A DNA stretch of 64,000 bases from Pseudorhizobium xiangyangii (lineage in GTDB: Bacteria > Pseudomonadota > Alphaproteobacteria > Rhizobiales > Rhizobiaceae): NCBI RefSeq assembly GCF_020531965.1, contig NZ_JAJAWH010000009.1, positions 124,001-188,000 of the forward strand, in the 5' to 3' direction. Each line of letters begins with the position of its first letter. The first letter of the stretch is position 1. The notes below the pieces were generated by a model. It did not search any database. It was not told where the DNA came from and saw only the letters and a program-made list of their open reading frames with translations. Below, in pieces: positions 17,944 through 26,769 of the stretch. Position numbers and translations under genes: made by a program.

Positions 17944-19359
17944 TCAGGCGAACGGCACCTTGCCCTGATTGAAAAGGCCTTTCGGATCGAGCGCCTGTTT
18001 CAGCGTGCGTGCCAGAGCCTGTTTTTCCTCGGAGACGAATATCCGGTAGCCGTGCTGTTTTTCGAAGCCGACGCCGTGTTCGGCCGAAAAACTGCCGCCG
18101 GCTTCCCTTATCCCGGTATAGACCGCATCCTCCACGGCGCGCAGTTCCGGGTCCGGCAACGGGCCGCGCTTGTCCAGCGTCAGGTGCAGGTTGCCGTCGG
18201 CAATATGGCCGTAGACATAGGCCTCGTAGGTCGGGTCGATGGCCTTCAGCCGGCTTTCGAGATCAGCGACATAGGTATCGAGGAAGGTTGGCGGCACGGA
18301 GATGTCGAAGGATGCCGCATCCGGGATTTCCCCGTAATAGAAGCCGGAATCCTCGCGGATGTCCCAGAATTTCCGCGTCTGATCGAGCGACTGGGCAACG
18401 ATCCCGCCCTTGAGATCGAGCGGCTCCCATAGAGTTTCGAGCCCCTCTTCGAGCGCAGCCGTCGCCGCTTCGACGCTTTCGGCGGAAATTTCGATGAGCA
18501 GCGCGGAAGCGCCGTCTTCCAGCCAGGAAAGGTCGAGACCCTTGAGCCGGGCGTGGTTGCGGATGTAGCGCGGCCACATCATTTCCGCGGCCTCCAGCGT
18601 CACCGCCGGCAGGGAGCGGAAGTGGTGAACGACCGAAAGGGCTGTTCGGGCATCGACTACTCCGAGCATGGCCGTTGCCCGGTGGGGACGCTGCGGCTCA
18701 AGCTTCAGGACGACCTTCGTCACGAAGCCGAAGGCACCTTCTCCGCCGATGAACAGCTGCTTCAGGTCCGGCCCGGCGCTGACCTTGACCACGCGCGTAA
18801 GGTCGCTAAAGACCGCGCCCGACGGCAGCACCGCCTCTACTCCAAGCACCTGATGGCGCATGACGCCGTTGCGAAAGGCGAGGATGCCGCCGGCATTCGT
18901 CGAGACCATGCCGCCGATGGTGGCCGTGCCGCGTGACCCGAGGTCGATGCCGGTCGTCAGCCCGTGGGCGGCGGCGGCCAGTTGCAGGGCCTCCAGCGTG
19001 ACGCCTGCCTCGACCGTTGCCGTCATTTCCTCGGGCTCGATGGCGATCACGCGGTTAAGCCGGGACGAGGAGAGGATCACGTCTCCGCAGTGGCTGACAT
19101 TGCCGCCGACGAGCCCGGTGAGGCCGCCCTGCGGCACGATCGCCACGTTGCCGGCGGCACACCAGGAGACGAGCGCAGCAGTGGCCTCGGTGGAAGAGGG
19201 TTGTGCCATGACGCCTGCGCCGAAATTTTCCGGGTGTTCTCCGGGATGCCGTCCGGCCAGATCCGCTGGACTGAGGACCGTCAGGTCCGCATGTAGGGCG
19301 CGTAGCCGCTCCGCGAGTTCTGCCGCTGAAAGTGATGAAGGGGAACTGGTCGTGCTCAT
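17944..19359 (-). CDS. FAD-linked D-2-hydroxyacid dehydrogenase (D-2-hydroxyglutarate dehydrogenase-like)
   Basis: Flavoprotein of 471 residues of the FAD-binding oxidase/transferase type 4 family. The FAD domain carries PQGGLTGLVGGNV and a GTATIGGMVSTNAGG segment; the C-terminal domain has GHIADGNLHL and EHGVGFEK, which hold metal and substrate ligands in D-lactate and D-2-hydroxyglutarate dehydrogenases. Electrons from such enzymes can go to ETF and then to ETF-ubiquinone oxidoreductase, which is encoded divergently next door. ATG 19359 is chosen; ATG 19455 with GGGTGGG upstream is an alternative that adds 32 residues. The precise substrate is uncertain. Confidence 0.88.
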   Translation of the reverse strand: MSTTSSPSSLSAAELAERLRALHADLTVLSPADLAGRHPGEHPENFGAGVMAQPSSTEATAALVSWCAAGNVAIVPQGGLTGLVGGNVSHCGDVILSSSRLNRVIAIEPEEMTATVEAGVTLEALQLAAAAHGLTTGIDLGSRGTATIGGMVSTNAGGILAFRNGVMRHQVLGVEAVLPSGAVFSDLTRVVKVSAGPDLKQLFIGGEGAFGFVTKVVLKLEPQRPHRATAMLGVVDARTALSVVHHFRSLPAVTLEAAEMMWPRYIRNHARLKGLDLSWLEDGASALLIEISAESVEAATAALEEGLETLWEPLDLKGGIVAQSLDQTRKFWDIREDSGFYYGEIPDAASFDISVPPTFLDTYVADLESRLKAIDPTYEAYVYGHIADGNLHLTLDKRGPLPDPELRAVEDAVYTGIREAGGSFSAEHGVGFEKQHGYRIFVSEEKQALARTLKQALDPKGLFNQGKVPFA

Positions 19360-19496
19360 GTCGGGCCTGCGCTTGTCGTGAATGTGCTGGGGATGCAACG
19401 CTTCGGCGGTCTTTGCAAGCGCAACCCGCTGGGCAGGAGCAGTGATGCGCGTCATAGTCCCACCCGCAACTTGATTTTCACTGATCAATCGATATC

Positions 19497-19510
19497 TTAC
19501 GTTAACGTAA
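19497..19510. promoter_or_regulatory. 14-bp palindrome, candidate MerR-type (LiuR-like) operator
   Basis: TTACGTTAACGTAA is a perfect palindrome in the divergent spacer between the flavoprotein and ETF-QO genes, followed by AGGTAAG. It resembles, from memory, the LiuR sites that control branched-chain amino acid and acyl-CoA catabolism in proteobacteria. A related site (TTACGCGCACGTAA then AGGTAAA) occurs at 37683. Confidence 0.6.
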
Positions 19511-19640
19511 AGGTAAGATTGATGAGCCGAAGTGAAAGCGGGAGGAACAGTCGCATTCCTTATCGACAACCTCGTCGTCTTTTGCCAATTAGGTTGTCAG
19601 ACAACTAGGTGCCGGGCTGGGCCGGCAAGTGGAGTAGGTA

Positions 19641-21302
19641 ATGAGCGAGCAACAGGAACTTCCCGAGCGCGAGAGCATGGAATTCGACGTTGTGATCGTC
19701 GGTGCGGGACCTGCGGGGCTGTCGGCGGCGATCCGGTTGAAGCAGGTCAATCCGGATCTTTCGGTGGTGGTGCTCGAGAAGGGCGCGGAAGTCGGCGCGC
19801 ACATCCTGTCGGGCGCGGTCGTCGATCCGGTCGGCATCGACAGGCTGCTGCCGGACTGGCGCAAGGAGGAGGGCCATCCCTTCACCACGCCGGTGACCGA
19901 AGACCAGTTCCTGGTGCTGGGACCTGCCGGCTCGGTGCGGCTGCCGAACATGCTGATGCCGCCGCTGATGAACAATCACGGCAACTACATCGTCTCGCTC
20001 GGTCTCGTCTGTCGCTGGCTGGCGGAGAAGGCGGAAGGCCTCGGCGTCGAGATCTATCCGGGCTTTGCCGCGACCGAAGTGCTCTATGACGAGGCGGGTG
20101 CCGTGCGCGGCGTGGCGACCGGCGACATGGGCATCGAGAAGGACGGCACGCCGGGTCCCGCCTTCACGCGCGGCATGGAACTGCATGGAAAGTACGTGCT
20201 GATCGGCGAGGGCGTGCGCGGTTCGCTCGCCAAGCAGCTGATCGCCAAATTCGATCTCCAGAAGGATCGCGACGTCCAGAAATTCGGCATCGGGCTGAAG
20301 GAACTCTGGGAGGTGAGGCCGGAGAACCACAAGGCCGGCCTCGTGCAGCACTCCTTCGGCTGGCCGCTCGGTATGAAGACCGGCGGCGGCTCGTTCCTCT
20401 ATCACCTGCAGGACAATCTGGTGGCGGTCGGCTTCGTCGTCCACCTGAACTACAAGAACCCCTATCTGCATCCGTTCGAGGAATTCCAGCGCTTCAAGAC
20501 ACATCCGACGATCGCGCCGACCTTTGCCGGCGCCAAGCGCATTTCCTACGGCGCGCGTGCCATTACCGAGGGCGGCTACCAGTCGGTGCCGAAGCTCACC
20601 TTCCCCGGCGGCGCGCTGATCGGCTGTTCGGCCGGCCTCGTCAACGTTCCGCGCATCAAGGGCAGCCACAACGCGGTGCTGTCCGGCATGCTGGCGGCGG
20701 AGAAGATCGCCGCGGCGATCGCGAGCGGCCGCGCCAACGACGAAGTCGTCGAGATCGAGAACGAGTGGCGCGGCGGCGATATCGGCAAGGATCTGAAGCA
20801 GGTGCGCAACGTCAAGCCGCTCTGGTCGAAGTTCGGCACGGCGCTGGGGATCGCGCTCGGCGGCCTCGACATGTGGGTCAACCAGATCTTCGGCACTTCG
20901 CCGTTCACGCTGAAGCACGGCAAGACGGATGCCCAGTCACTCGAGCCGGCGGCCAGGCACAGACGCATCGACTATCCGCGTCCCGACGGCGTGCTGACCT
21001 TCGACCGGCTGTCCTCGGTGTTCCTGTCCAACACCAACCACGAGGAGGACCAGCCGGTCCATCTGCACGTGAAAGACATGGATCTGCAGAAGCGCTCGGA
21101 ACTCGGCATCTATGCCGGCCCGTCGACCCGCTACTGTCCGGCCGGCGTCTATGAATGGGTGGAGAAGGACGGCGAGGACGTCTTTGTCATCAACGCGCAG
21201 AACTGCGTCCACTGCAAGACCTGCGACATCAAGGACCCCAACCAGAACATCAACTGGGTGCCGCCGCAGGGCGGCGAGGGACCCGTCTATCCGAATATGT
21301 GA
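19641..21302 (+). CDS. Electron transfer flavoprotein-ubiquinone oxidoreductase
   Basis: Membrane-associated iron-sulfur flavoprotein of 553 residues that passes electrons from ETF to ubiquinone during fatty acid, amino acid and 2-hydroxyacid oxidation. An FAD-binding GAGPAGLSAAIRL loop lies at about residues 21-33. The C-terminus has the 4Fe-4S ligands in CVHCKTCDIKDP together with an earlier cysteine in YCPAGVYE. Length and order match the family. GGAG lies eight bases before the ATG. It shares its upstream spacer and a palindrome with a D-2-hydroxyacid dehydrogenase, a plausible electron donor via ETF. Confidence 0.96.
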   Translation: MSEQQELPERESMEFDVVIVGAGPAGLSAAIRLKQVNPDLSVVVLEKGAEVGAHILSGAVVDPVGIDRLLPDWRKEEGHPFTTPVTEDQFLVLGPAGSVRLPNMLMPPLMNNHGNYIVSLGLVCRWLAEKAEGLGVEIYPGFAATEVLYDEAGAVRGVATGDMGIEKDGTPGPAFTRGMELHGKYVLIGEGVRGSLAKQLIAKFDLQKDRDVQKFGIGLKELWEVRPENHKAGLVQHSFGWPLGMKTGGGSFLYHLQDNLVAVGFVVHLNYKNPYLHPFEEFQRFKTHPTIAPTFAGAKRISYGARAITEGGYQSVPKLTFPGGALIGCSAGLVNVPRIKGSHNAVLSGMLAAEKIAAAIASGRANDEVVEIENEWRGGDIGKDLKQVRNVKPLWSKFGTALGIALGGLDMWVNQIFGTSPFTLKHGKTDAQSLEPAARHRRIDYPRPDGVLTFDRLSSVFLSNTNHEEDQPVHLHVKDMDLQKRSELGIYAGPSTRYCPAGVYEWVEKDGEDVFVINAQNCVHCKTCDIKDPNQNINWVPPQGGEGPVYPNM

Positions 21303-21310
21303 GGTCGGTG

Positions 21311-21331
21311 GCGGCAGGGCTGTCCTGCCGC
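21311..21331 (+). terminator. Hairpin directly after ETF-QO
   Basis: GCGGCAGG-GCTGT-CCTGCCGC begins nine bases after the ETF-QO stop codon. The eight-base GC-rich stem suits a terminator or mRNA-stabilising end, but there is no clear T run. Confidence 0.5.
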
Positions 21332-21401
21332 ACCAACCGTTTAGCAAGGTTTCAGGATGCCGTCTGTGCAGGACGGGATCGTTGTTTGGGCGGGTCGGGA
21401 A

Positions 21402-21417
21402 GGGCAGAGCTCTGCCC
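21402..21417. repeat. Perfect 16-bp palindrome in the ETF-QO/ilvE spacer
   Basis: GGGCAGAGCTCTGCCC lies about 115 bases upstream of the ilvE start. It could be part of a terminator or an operator; nothing more can be read from it. Confidence 0.35.
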
Positions 21418-21532
21418 GCTTCAATGCGTCGTGCAAACCGGCGTACCGAACGGCCTCTATTCCAGCTTGAAAAACGCCGACCGAAGGGGCAGTTTGCGCC
21501 CACAATCCAGACCAGTTGAGAGACCACCACTC

Positions 21533-22633
21533 ATGCAAGCCGAGACCGCCCTTACCTTCGACATCAAACCCAACCAGACCCCCCTGGCCGAAGCGGACCG
21601 CCTCAAGGCGTTCGAGAGCCTTGGTTTCGGCACCCTCTTTTCTGACCACATGGCGGTGATCCGCTGGTCGAGCGACAAGGGCTGGCATTCCCCCGAGGTC
21701 ACTGCGCGCGCGCCTTTCCCCATCGACCCGGCATCGAGCGTCCTTCACTATGCCCAGGAAATTTTCGAGGGCATGAAGGCCTACCGCTCGGCCGATGGAC
21801 GCGTCGTGCTGTTCCGGCCCGAGGAAAACGCCCGGCGCTTCAATGAATCCGCACGCCGCATGGCAATGCCGGAACTTCCGGAAGCGGCTTTCCTCGATGC
21901 CGTCGAGAAGCTGGTTCGGATCGATGCCAAGTGGATCCCGGAAGGCGAGGGAAGTCTCTACCTGCGCCCCTTCATGTTCGCGAGCGAGACCTTCCTCGGC
22001 GTTCGTCCGTCGAAGGAATACATCTTCTGCGTCATCGCTTCGCCGGTCGGACCTTACTTCAAGGGTGGCGCAAAGCCGGTGAAGATCTGGGTCTCGGAAC
22101 ACTATACGCGCGCTGCCCGCGGCGGAACGGGCGCCGCGAAGTGCGGCGGCAACTATGCCGCCAGCCTCATTGCGCAGGCAGAAGCCGCTGAAAACGGCTG
22201 CGACCAGGTTGTCTTCCTCGATGCTGCCGAGCAACGCTGGGTGGAGGAACTCGGCGGCATGAACGTCTTCTTTGTCATGGAGGACGGCTCGATTGTGACG
22301 CCGCCGCTTGGCGGGACGATCCTGCCGGGCATCACACGCAAGTCGCTGATCTCTCTCGCGCGCGACGAGGGCATTACCGTGCATGAGAAGCCGTATTCCT
22401 TCGAGGAGTGGCAGGCCGATGTGGCGAGCGGCAAGCTCAGGGAAGCCTTCGCCTGCGGTACGGCGGCTGTCGTTGCGGCAATCGGTACGGTGAAGTTCTC
22501 AGGCGGCGAGTTCCAGATTGGCGGTGGCGAGACCGGTCCGGTTACGACCCGTCTGCGTCAGGCGCTCGTCAGCATCCAGCGTGGCCAGAGCAACGACAAG
22601 CACGGTTGGATCCGTGCGATAAGCGGCATCTGA
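21533..22633 (+). CDS. ilvE: Branched-chain amino acid aminotransferase
   Basis: PLP-dependent class IV aminotransferase of 366 residues that interconverts valine, leucine and isoleucine with their 2-oxo acids. The PLP-binding lysine is Lys203 in KCGGNYAASL, followed by the conserved VEELGGMNVFFV. The C-terminal segment EAFACGTAAVVAAIG is typical of the BCAT2-like type II subgroup. The start at 21533 fits family length; a longer in-frame extension overlapping the ETF-QO gene is not credible. Neighbouring ETF-QO takes electrons from branched-chain acyl-CoA oxidation, so proximity may be functional. Confidence 0.95.
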   Translation: MQAETALTFDIKPNQTPLAEADRLKAFESLGFGTLFSDHMAVIRWSSDKGWHSPEVTARAPFPIDPASSVLHYAQEIFEGMKAYRSADGRVVLFRPEENARRFNESARRMAMPELPEAAFLDAVEKLVRIDAKWIPEGEGSLYLRPFMFASETFLGVRPSKEYIFCVIASPVGPYFKGGAKPVKIWVSEHYTRAARGGTGAAKCGGNYAASLIAQAEAAENGCDQVVFLDAAEQRWVEELGGMNVFFVMEDGSIVTPPLGGTILPGITRKSLISLARDEGITVHEKPYSFEEWQADVASGKLREAFACGTAAVVAAIGTVKFSGGEFQIGGGETGPVTTRLRQALVSIQRGQSNDKHGWIRAISGI

Positions 22634-22649
22634 ACGTTTGCTATCAACG

Positions 22650-22678
22650 AAAGAGGCCCGTCACTGACGGGCCTCTTT
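22650..22678 (+). terminator. Rho-independent terminator after ilvE
   Basis: AAAGAGGCCCGTC-ACT-GACGGGCCTCTTT, a perfect 13-base stem with a three-base loop, lies 16 bases after the ilvE stop and ends in TTT. Confidence 0.88.
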
Positions 22679-22852
22679 CCGTTTGGAAATCACTGATCCA
22701 GCAGCGCGCAGTGGTAAAATTGCTGTGAGATGCAGTGGGGCTAGGGGTTGCGACCCTTTCCGATCAACCACTTGTGGATTCAGTTAAGCCTCCATTAACC
22801 ATAATCTCATTAAGTGGCCGGACACAAAGCCGACACATTGAGGATACGATTC

Positions 22853-23470
22853 ATGTCGATTTCCCGCCGCGGATTTCTGATCGGGCTGCCGCTGTTAGTT
22901 GCCGGCTGTGCATCCAGTGGGGTTGACCACCGGGCCAATTATGCAGCGCGTCCCGATGAGACGTTCCCGCTGAAGGCGATGCCGCTTGAAAAGATCAAGC
23001 CTGAACTTCGCCGGCAGGTCGTCGCCTACGAAACCACGTACAAGCCGGGCACCATTGTCGTGGATACGGCGGCCCGCCGCCTCTACCATATCATGGAAAA
23101 CGGCCAGGCCATGCGCTACGGCGTCGGCGTCGGTCGCGAGGGTCTGGCGCTGCGGGGCGATGCCTATATCGGCCGCAAGGCGGAATGGCCGACCTGGACG
23201 CCGACGGCCAACATGATCCGCCGCGAGCCGGAAAAGAACCTGAAATATGCCGGCGGCGTTCCCGGTGGCCCGCACAATCCTCTCGGCGCCCGCGCCATCT
23301 ATCTCTATCGCGGCGGCAACGATACGCATTTCCGCATCCACGGCACCAACCAGCCGCAGACGATCGGCCATGCGCTGTCGAGCGGCTGCGTGCGGATGAT
23401 GAACCACGACGTCATCGACCTCTACGAGCGGGTAACAGTCGGCAGCCGCGTCGTGGTCCTGCAGGCGTAG
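22853..23470 (+). CDS. L,D-transpeptidase (YkuD family), exported
   Basis: Cell-wall enzyme of 205 residues that makes 3-3 crosslinks or anchors proteins to peptidoglycan. The N-terminus MSISRRGFLIGLPLLVAGC combines a twin-arginine-like RR with a lipobox cysteine, so it is probably a lipoprotein or Tat substrate. The catalytic motif HGTNQP...SSGCVRM, with the nucleophilic cysteine near residue 179, is intact. ATG 22853 is supported by GAGGAT eight bases upstream. It stands alone behind the ilvE terminator. Confidence 0.93.
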   Translation: MSISRRGFLIGLPLLVAGCASSGVDHRANYAARPDETFPLKAMPLEKIKPELRRQVVAYETTYKPGTIVVDTAARRLYHIMENGQAMRYGVGVGREGLALRGDAYIGRKAEWPTWTPTANMIRREPEKNLKYAGGVPGGPHNPLGARAIYLYRGGNDTHFRIHGTNQPQTIGHALSSGCVRMMNHDVIDLYERVTVGSRVVVLQA

Positions 23471-23481
23471 TTGCTGGCTGC

Positions 23482-23898
23482 CTAGCGCGATTTCCAGGCA
23501 ACGACCATCAGCGCACCGATCACCGTGATGTGCTCCATCACGACATAGAACTCGATGGTCTTGAACGGCTCTTCCATCGTCCAGAAATTATGGGCGATGG
23601 GGATCGTTAGTGCCGTGAAGACCGAAAGCGCCCCGGCACCGAGCCAGGTCCATCGGTTCAGGATGATCAGGATCGATCCGCCGAGTTGCACGACGATGGT
23701 GGCAATATTGAACGCCACCGCGGGCTCAAGTCCGAAATGCGCCATTTCGGCGACGCCCTCTTCGAAGCCGATGAGCTTGGCCAAACCGCTCGCCCAGAAC
23801 ATGAAGGTGAGGACGGTTCTGGCGAGATAGCCGAACCATGTCGCTCCGGTGATTGCATTGATCGGATTACCGAATGTATTCGCCTGCGATGTGGCCAT
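23482..23898 (-). CDS. DoxX family membrane protein
   Basis: A 138-residue protein with four predicted transmembrane helices. The first contains FMFWASGLAKLIGF and the second follows the DoxX pattern of a helix with GGSILI. DoxX proteins are linked to redox or thiosulfate/quinone chemistry, but most are uncharacterised. It is convergent with the L,D-transpeptidase (11-base gap). Its role here is unknown. Confidence 0.85.
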   Translation of the reverse strand: MATSQANTFGNPINAITGATWFGYLARTVLTFMFWASGLAKLIGFEEGVAEMAHFGLEPAVAFNIATIVVQLGGSILIILNRWTWLGAGALSVFTALTIPIAHNFWTMEEPFKTIEFYVVMEHITVIGALMVVAWKSR

Positions 23899-24077
23899 GA
23901 CGTTCCCCTACGGCTCGGACGGCGTCAGTGTAGGCGAAGACCTGTCGTTTGTTAAGGTTGCTGCGGAAGGCACGCACACCTATGTCGCGCATCAGCTCGG
24001 CAAGCCCGTTAGCCGCGTTGTGACGGTCCGAATATCCGGCTGCGTGGGACAAGAGCCCGTTGGAGAGCAGTACTCCC

Positions 24078-24563
24078 TTATCGGCCCACGAGGTCCCAGG
24101 TACGCTCGGGGACTGTGGCGGACTGGATGATGGATGAGTTCGTTGCGCCGAAGGGGACGAGTCGGTCTATGACGGCCTCCATCTCTCCCACGTCGCGGAC
24201 ATGAGCTAACGCAATAAAGCAGTCCTCGCCGGAAACGCGATCGCATTTCACGATCTGCGGTGTCGCCTCGATCGCGGCGACCATGTCCTTCATCAGGCCA
24301 GGACTCGGGCGGGCGCGGATAAGCACGCTCAGACTGTATCCCAGTCGGCGAGGGTCAATCCTTGCTCCATAACCCGTGATGATGCCCCTGTCCTCCAGCC
24401 GGCGAACCCGTTCAGCGACGGCGGGCGCAGAGAGCCGCACTCGACGTGCGAGTTCGGCTCTGGCAATTCGGGCATCGGCAATCAGTTCCCGCAGGATGGC
24501 CCGATCGGCGGCATCGAGTTCGGATGTTTCGATTCGATGGTCAATCGGCGATTTTGCCTTCAT
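24078..24563 (-). CDS. Lrp/AsnC family transcriptional regulator
   Basis: A 161-residue regulator with an N-terminal helix-turn-helix (ELARRVRLSAPAVAERVRRL) and a C-terminal RAM ligand domain containing VSGEDCFIALAHV. These proteins bind amino acids and control transport or catabolism. It is divergent from an RhtA-like amino acid exporter 73 bases away, so that gene is its likely target. ATG 24563 is taken; an ATG at 24590 adds nine residues and cannot be excluded. Confidence 0.9.
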   Translation of the reverse strand: MKAKSPIDHRIETSELDAADRAILRELIADARIARAELARRVRLSAPAVAERVRRLEDRGIITGYGARIDPRRLGYSLSVLIRARPSPGLMKDMVAAIEATPQIVKCDRVSGEDCFIALAHVRDVGEMEAVIDRLVPFGATNSSIIQSATVPERTWDLVGR

Positions 24564-24636
24564 TATGGTGCTATTGCCGCCATTACGCATGCGCCTTATC
24601 CATATACTCAGCTACCTTGCCTTCTATGATGCATGA

Positions 24637-25569
24637 ATGGACCGCCAAGTCGAATCCCCCACTTCCGTCCGGCCGATGCCTTTAATGACGCGAACTGCCG
24701 AGGCAGTACCGTCGCACGCCTGGTTCGCGGTCTCAGCCGTCTTCCACTATCTCGGGCCGTCCTTTGCCGTGCTGCTCTTTCCCGCCGTTGGCGTCCTTGG
24801 CACGGCCTGGTTCAGGATTGCCTCGGCAGCCCTCCTCTTTGCGCCGATAACGAAGCCCTGGCGAACGTTCCTGAACGCCGACGCGCGTGAGCGTGTGCTT
24901 CTGATCGCGCTCGGCGCAACCCTCGCGGGGATGAATACGGCGTTCTACCTCGCGCTCGACAGTCTCCCGATCGCGCTCGTTGCCGCGATCGAGTTCGTCG
25001 GCACGATCGGCATGGCGCTCTACGGCCTCAGAACGGGGCGAAACTGGTTTGCCCTCGCGCTGGGCGTCCTCGGGGTCGCGCTTCTGATTGACGTGCCATC
25101 ACTCCTTGTCGTCGAGGGACCTGCGTTGGCATCCGACCTGCTCGGCCTCTTCTGGGCGGTGCTGAACGGGGCGCTCTTCGTGCTTTACATCGTTCTCGGC
25201 CACAAGATTTCGGAAGGCGGAGCCTCGCGCGGCATCGAGCGACTGGGAGCAGCCATGAGCACGGCGTTTCTCTTCGTAATGCCGATCGGCTTTCTGCAGG
25301 CGCTGGAGGCTTTCGGCGCGCCGCTGCTTGTCCTTGCCGGAATAGGGGTCGGCATCTGCTCGTCGGTGATACCCTACGTTTGCGACCAGCTCGCCATGTC
25401 ACGCCTGCCGCGGGCGAGCTTCGCACTGCTGCTGGCGCTCCTCCCGGCGACCGCCACCGTGATCGGCGTTCTCGTGCTTCGGCAGATTCCGAGCGCAGTG
25501 GACGTGGTGGGCGTGTTGCTCATCATGGTCGGCGTTGCAGTCCACAAGCCTTCGCATTCATGCGCTTGA
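24637..25569 (+). CDS. EamA-family exporter, RhtA-like
   Basis: Ten-helix membrane protein of 310 residues made of two EamA repeats, most like the threonine/homoserine exporter RhtA (segments GATLAGMNTAFYLALD and SSVIPYVCDQLAM). Residues 1-30 are a short cytosolic lead; an internal Met at 24676 is another possible start. Divergent from an Lrp regulator, the usual setting for amino acid efflux pumps, which supports amino acid export. The exact substrate is not visible. Confidence 0.87.
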   Translation: MDRQVESPTSVRPMPLMTRTAEAVPSHAWFAVSAVFHYLGPSFAVLLFPAVGVLGTAWFRIASAALLFAPITKPWRTFLNADARERVLLIALGATLAGMNTAFYLALDSLPIALVAAIEFVGTIGMALYGLRTGRNWFALALGVLGVALLIDVPSLLVVEGPALASDLLGLFWAVLNGALFVLYIVLGHKISEGGASRGIERLGAAMSTAFLFVMPIGFLQALEAFGAPLLVLAGIGVGICSSVIPYVCDQLAMSRLPRASFALLLALLPATATVIGVLVLRQIPSAVDVVGVLLIMVGVAVHKPSHSCA

Positions 25570-25656
25570 GCAAACGCATGAATGCCGCTGCAACCTGCTG
25601 GGCGAACGACGGCTCCGAGGATCGTGCGGCCTGCCGGGGAGAAGGGCTAGCTCCGG

Positions 25657-26673
25657 TCAGAACCCGGACAGCACGATCTTGCCCTTGGCTCGTCCGCTCT
25701 CGATCATGGCATGAGCGCGCTTGAGGTTTTCCGCATTGATGGTGCCGTAGGTTTCGGCGAGCGTGGTCTGGATCCGGCCGGCATCCACCAGGTCCGCGAC
25801 GTGGCTCAGCAGCTTGTGCTGCTCGATCATGTCGGCGGTCTGCCAGACCGGACGGGCGAACATCATTTCCCAGTGGATTGACAGCGCCTTGCGCTTGAAG
25901 GGGCGCAGGTCCATCGGCTCCTTCGGATCGTCGATCAGCGAGAAACGGCCCTGCGGCGCGATCAGTTCAAGGATGTCCGCGATGTGCTGGTCCGTCTGAG
26001 TCGTCGAGAAAACGAACGCGGGCGCACCGATGCCGAGCGCTTCCACCTGCGGTGCCAGTGCCTTGCTATGGTCGATGACATGATGGGCGCCGAGCTCGCG
26101 GATCCAGGCCTGCGTTTCCGGCCGGGAACCGGTGGCGATGACCGTCAGGTCCGTCAGCTGGCGCGCAAGCTGAATCGCGATCGAACCGACGCCGCCGGCG
26201 CCGCCGATGATCAGTATCGCGTTCGCCGCACCCGGAACCGGGTCCTGCACTTTCATGCGGTGAAGCATCGCCTCATAGGCGGTGATCGCGGTGAGGGGCA
26301 GGGCGGCGGCCTGTTCGAAACTCAGGCTTTTCGGCTTGGGGCCGACGATCCGCTCGTCGACGAGGTGATACTCGGCGTTCGTGCCCTGCCGGTTAATCGC
26401 GCCGGCATAGAAGACCTCGTCGCCCGGTTGGAAGAGCGTGACGTCCGGGCCGACAGCTGCAACAATACCGGCGGCGTCATAGCCCAGCACGCGATAGTCG
26501 CCGGCTTCCACGGCCGCGGAATTGCGCACCTTCGTATCGACCGGGTTTACCGAGACGGCCTTGATCTCGACGAGAAGATCGCGCCCGGTTGCTTCGGGCT
26601 TCGGCAGTTCGATGTCCAGCAGGGACTTATCCGCAGTGATGGGCTGGGGCATGGTGAAGCCGACGGCGCGCAT
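25657..26673 (-). CDS. Medium-chain alcohol dehydrogenase/quinone oxidoreductase family protein
   Basis: Zinc-independent-looking MDR protein of 338 residues. The N-terminal GroES-like domain has VSVNPVDTKVR and the Rossmann domain a nucleotide loop IIGGAGGVGSIAIQLAR. Structural-zinc cysteines of classical alcohol dehydrogenases are absent, as in the zinc-binding ADH family 1/quinone oxidoreductase group. ATG 26673 has AAGGAG upstream. Probably an NADPH-dependent reductase of quinones or enals. An MFS carrier gene lies 96 bases upstream on the same strand and may be cotranscribed. Confidence 0.88.
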   Translation of the reverse strand: MRAVGFTMPQPITADKSLLDIELPKPEATGRDLLVEIKAVSVNPVDTKVRNSAAVEAGDYRVLGYDAAGIVAAVGPDVTLFQPGDEVFYAGAINRQGTNAEYHLVDERIVGPKPKSLSFEQAAALPLTAITAYEAMLHRMKVQDPVPGAANAILIIGGAGGVGSIAIQLARQLTDLTVIATGSRPETQAWIRELGAHHVIDHSKALAPQVEALGIGAPAFVFSTTQTDQHIADILELIAPQGRFSLIDDPKEPMDLRPFKRKALSIHWEMMFARPVWQTADMIEQHKLLSHVADLVDAGRIQTTLAETYGTINAENLKRAHAMIESGRAKGKIVLSGF

Positions 26674-26769
26674 GGAGTTCTCCTTCATTCGTTGCGTTCG
26701 CTGTAGATGTTGTCGATGCCTCCAGGTGGCAAGGAGTGATGTCGGGGCATCTGGGCCAGCTTGCGAGGT

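Noticed and set aside
19605-20918. 437-codon open frame on the minus strand
   Set aside because: Antisense shadow of ETF-QO, caused by GC-rich codon bias.
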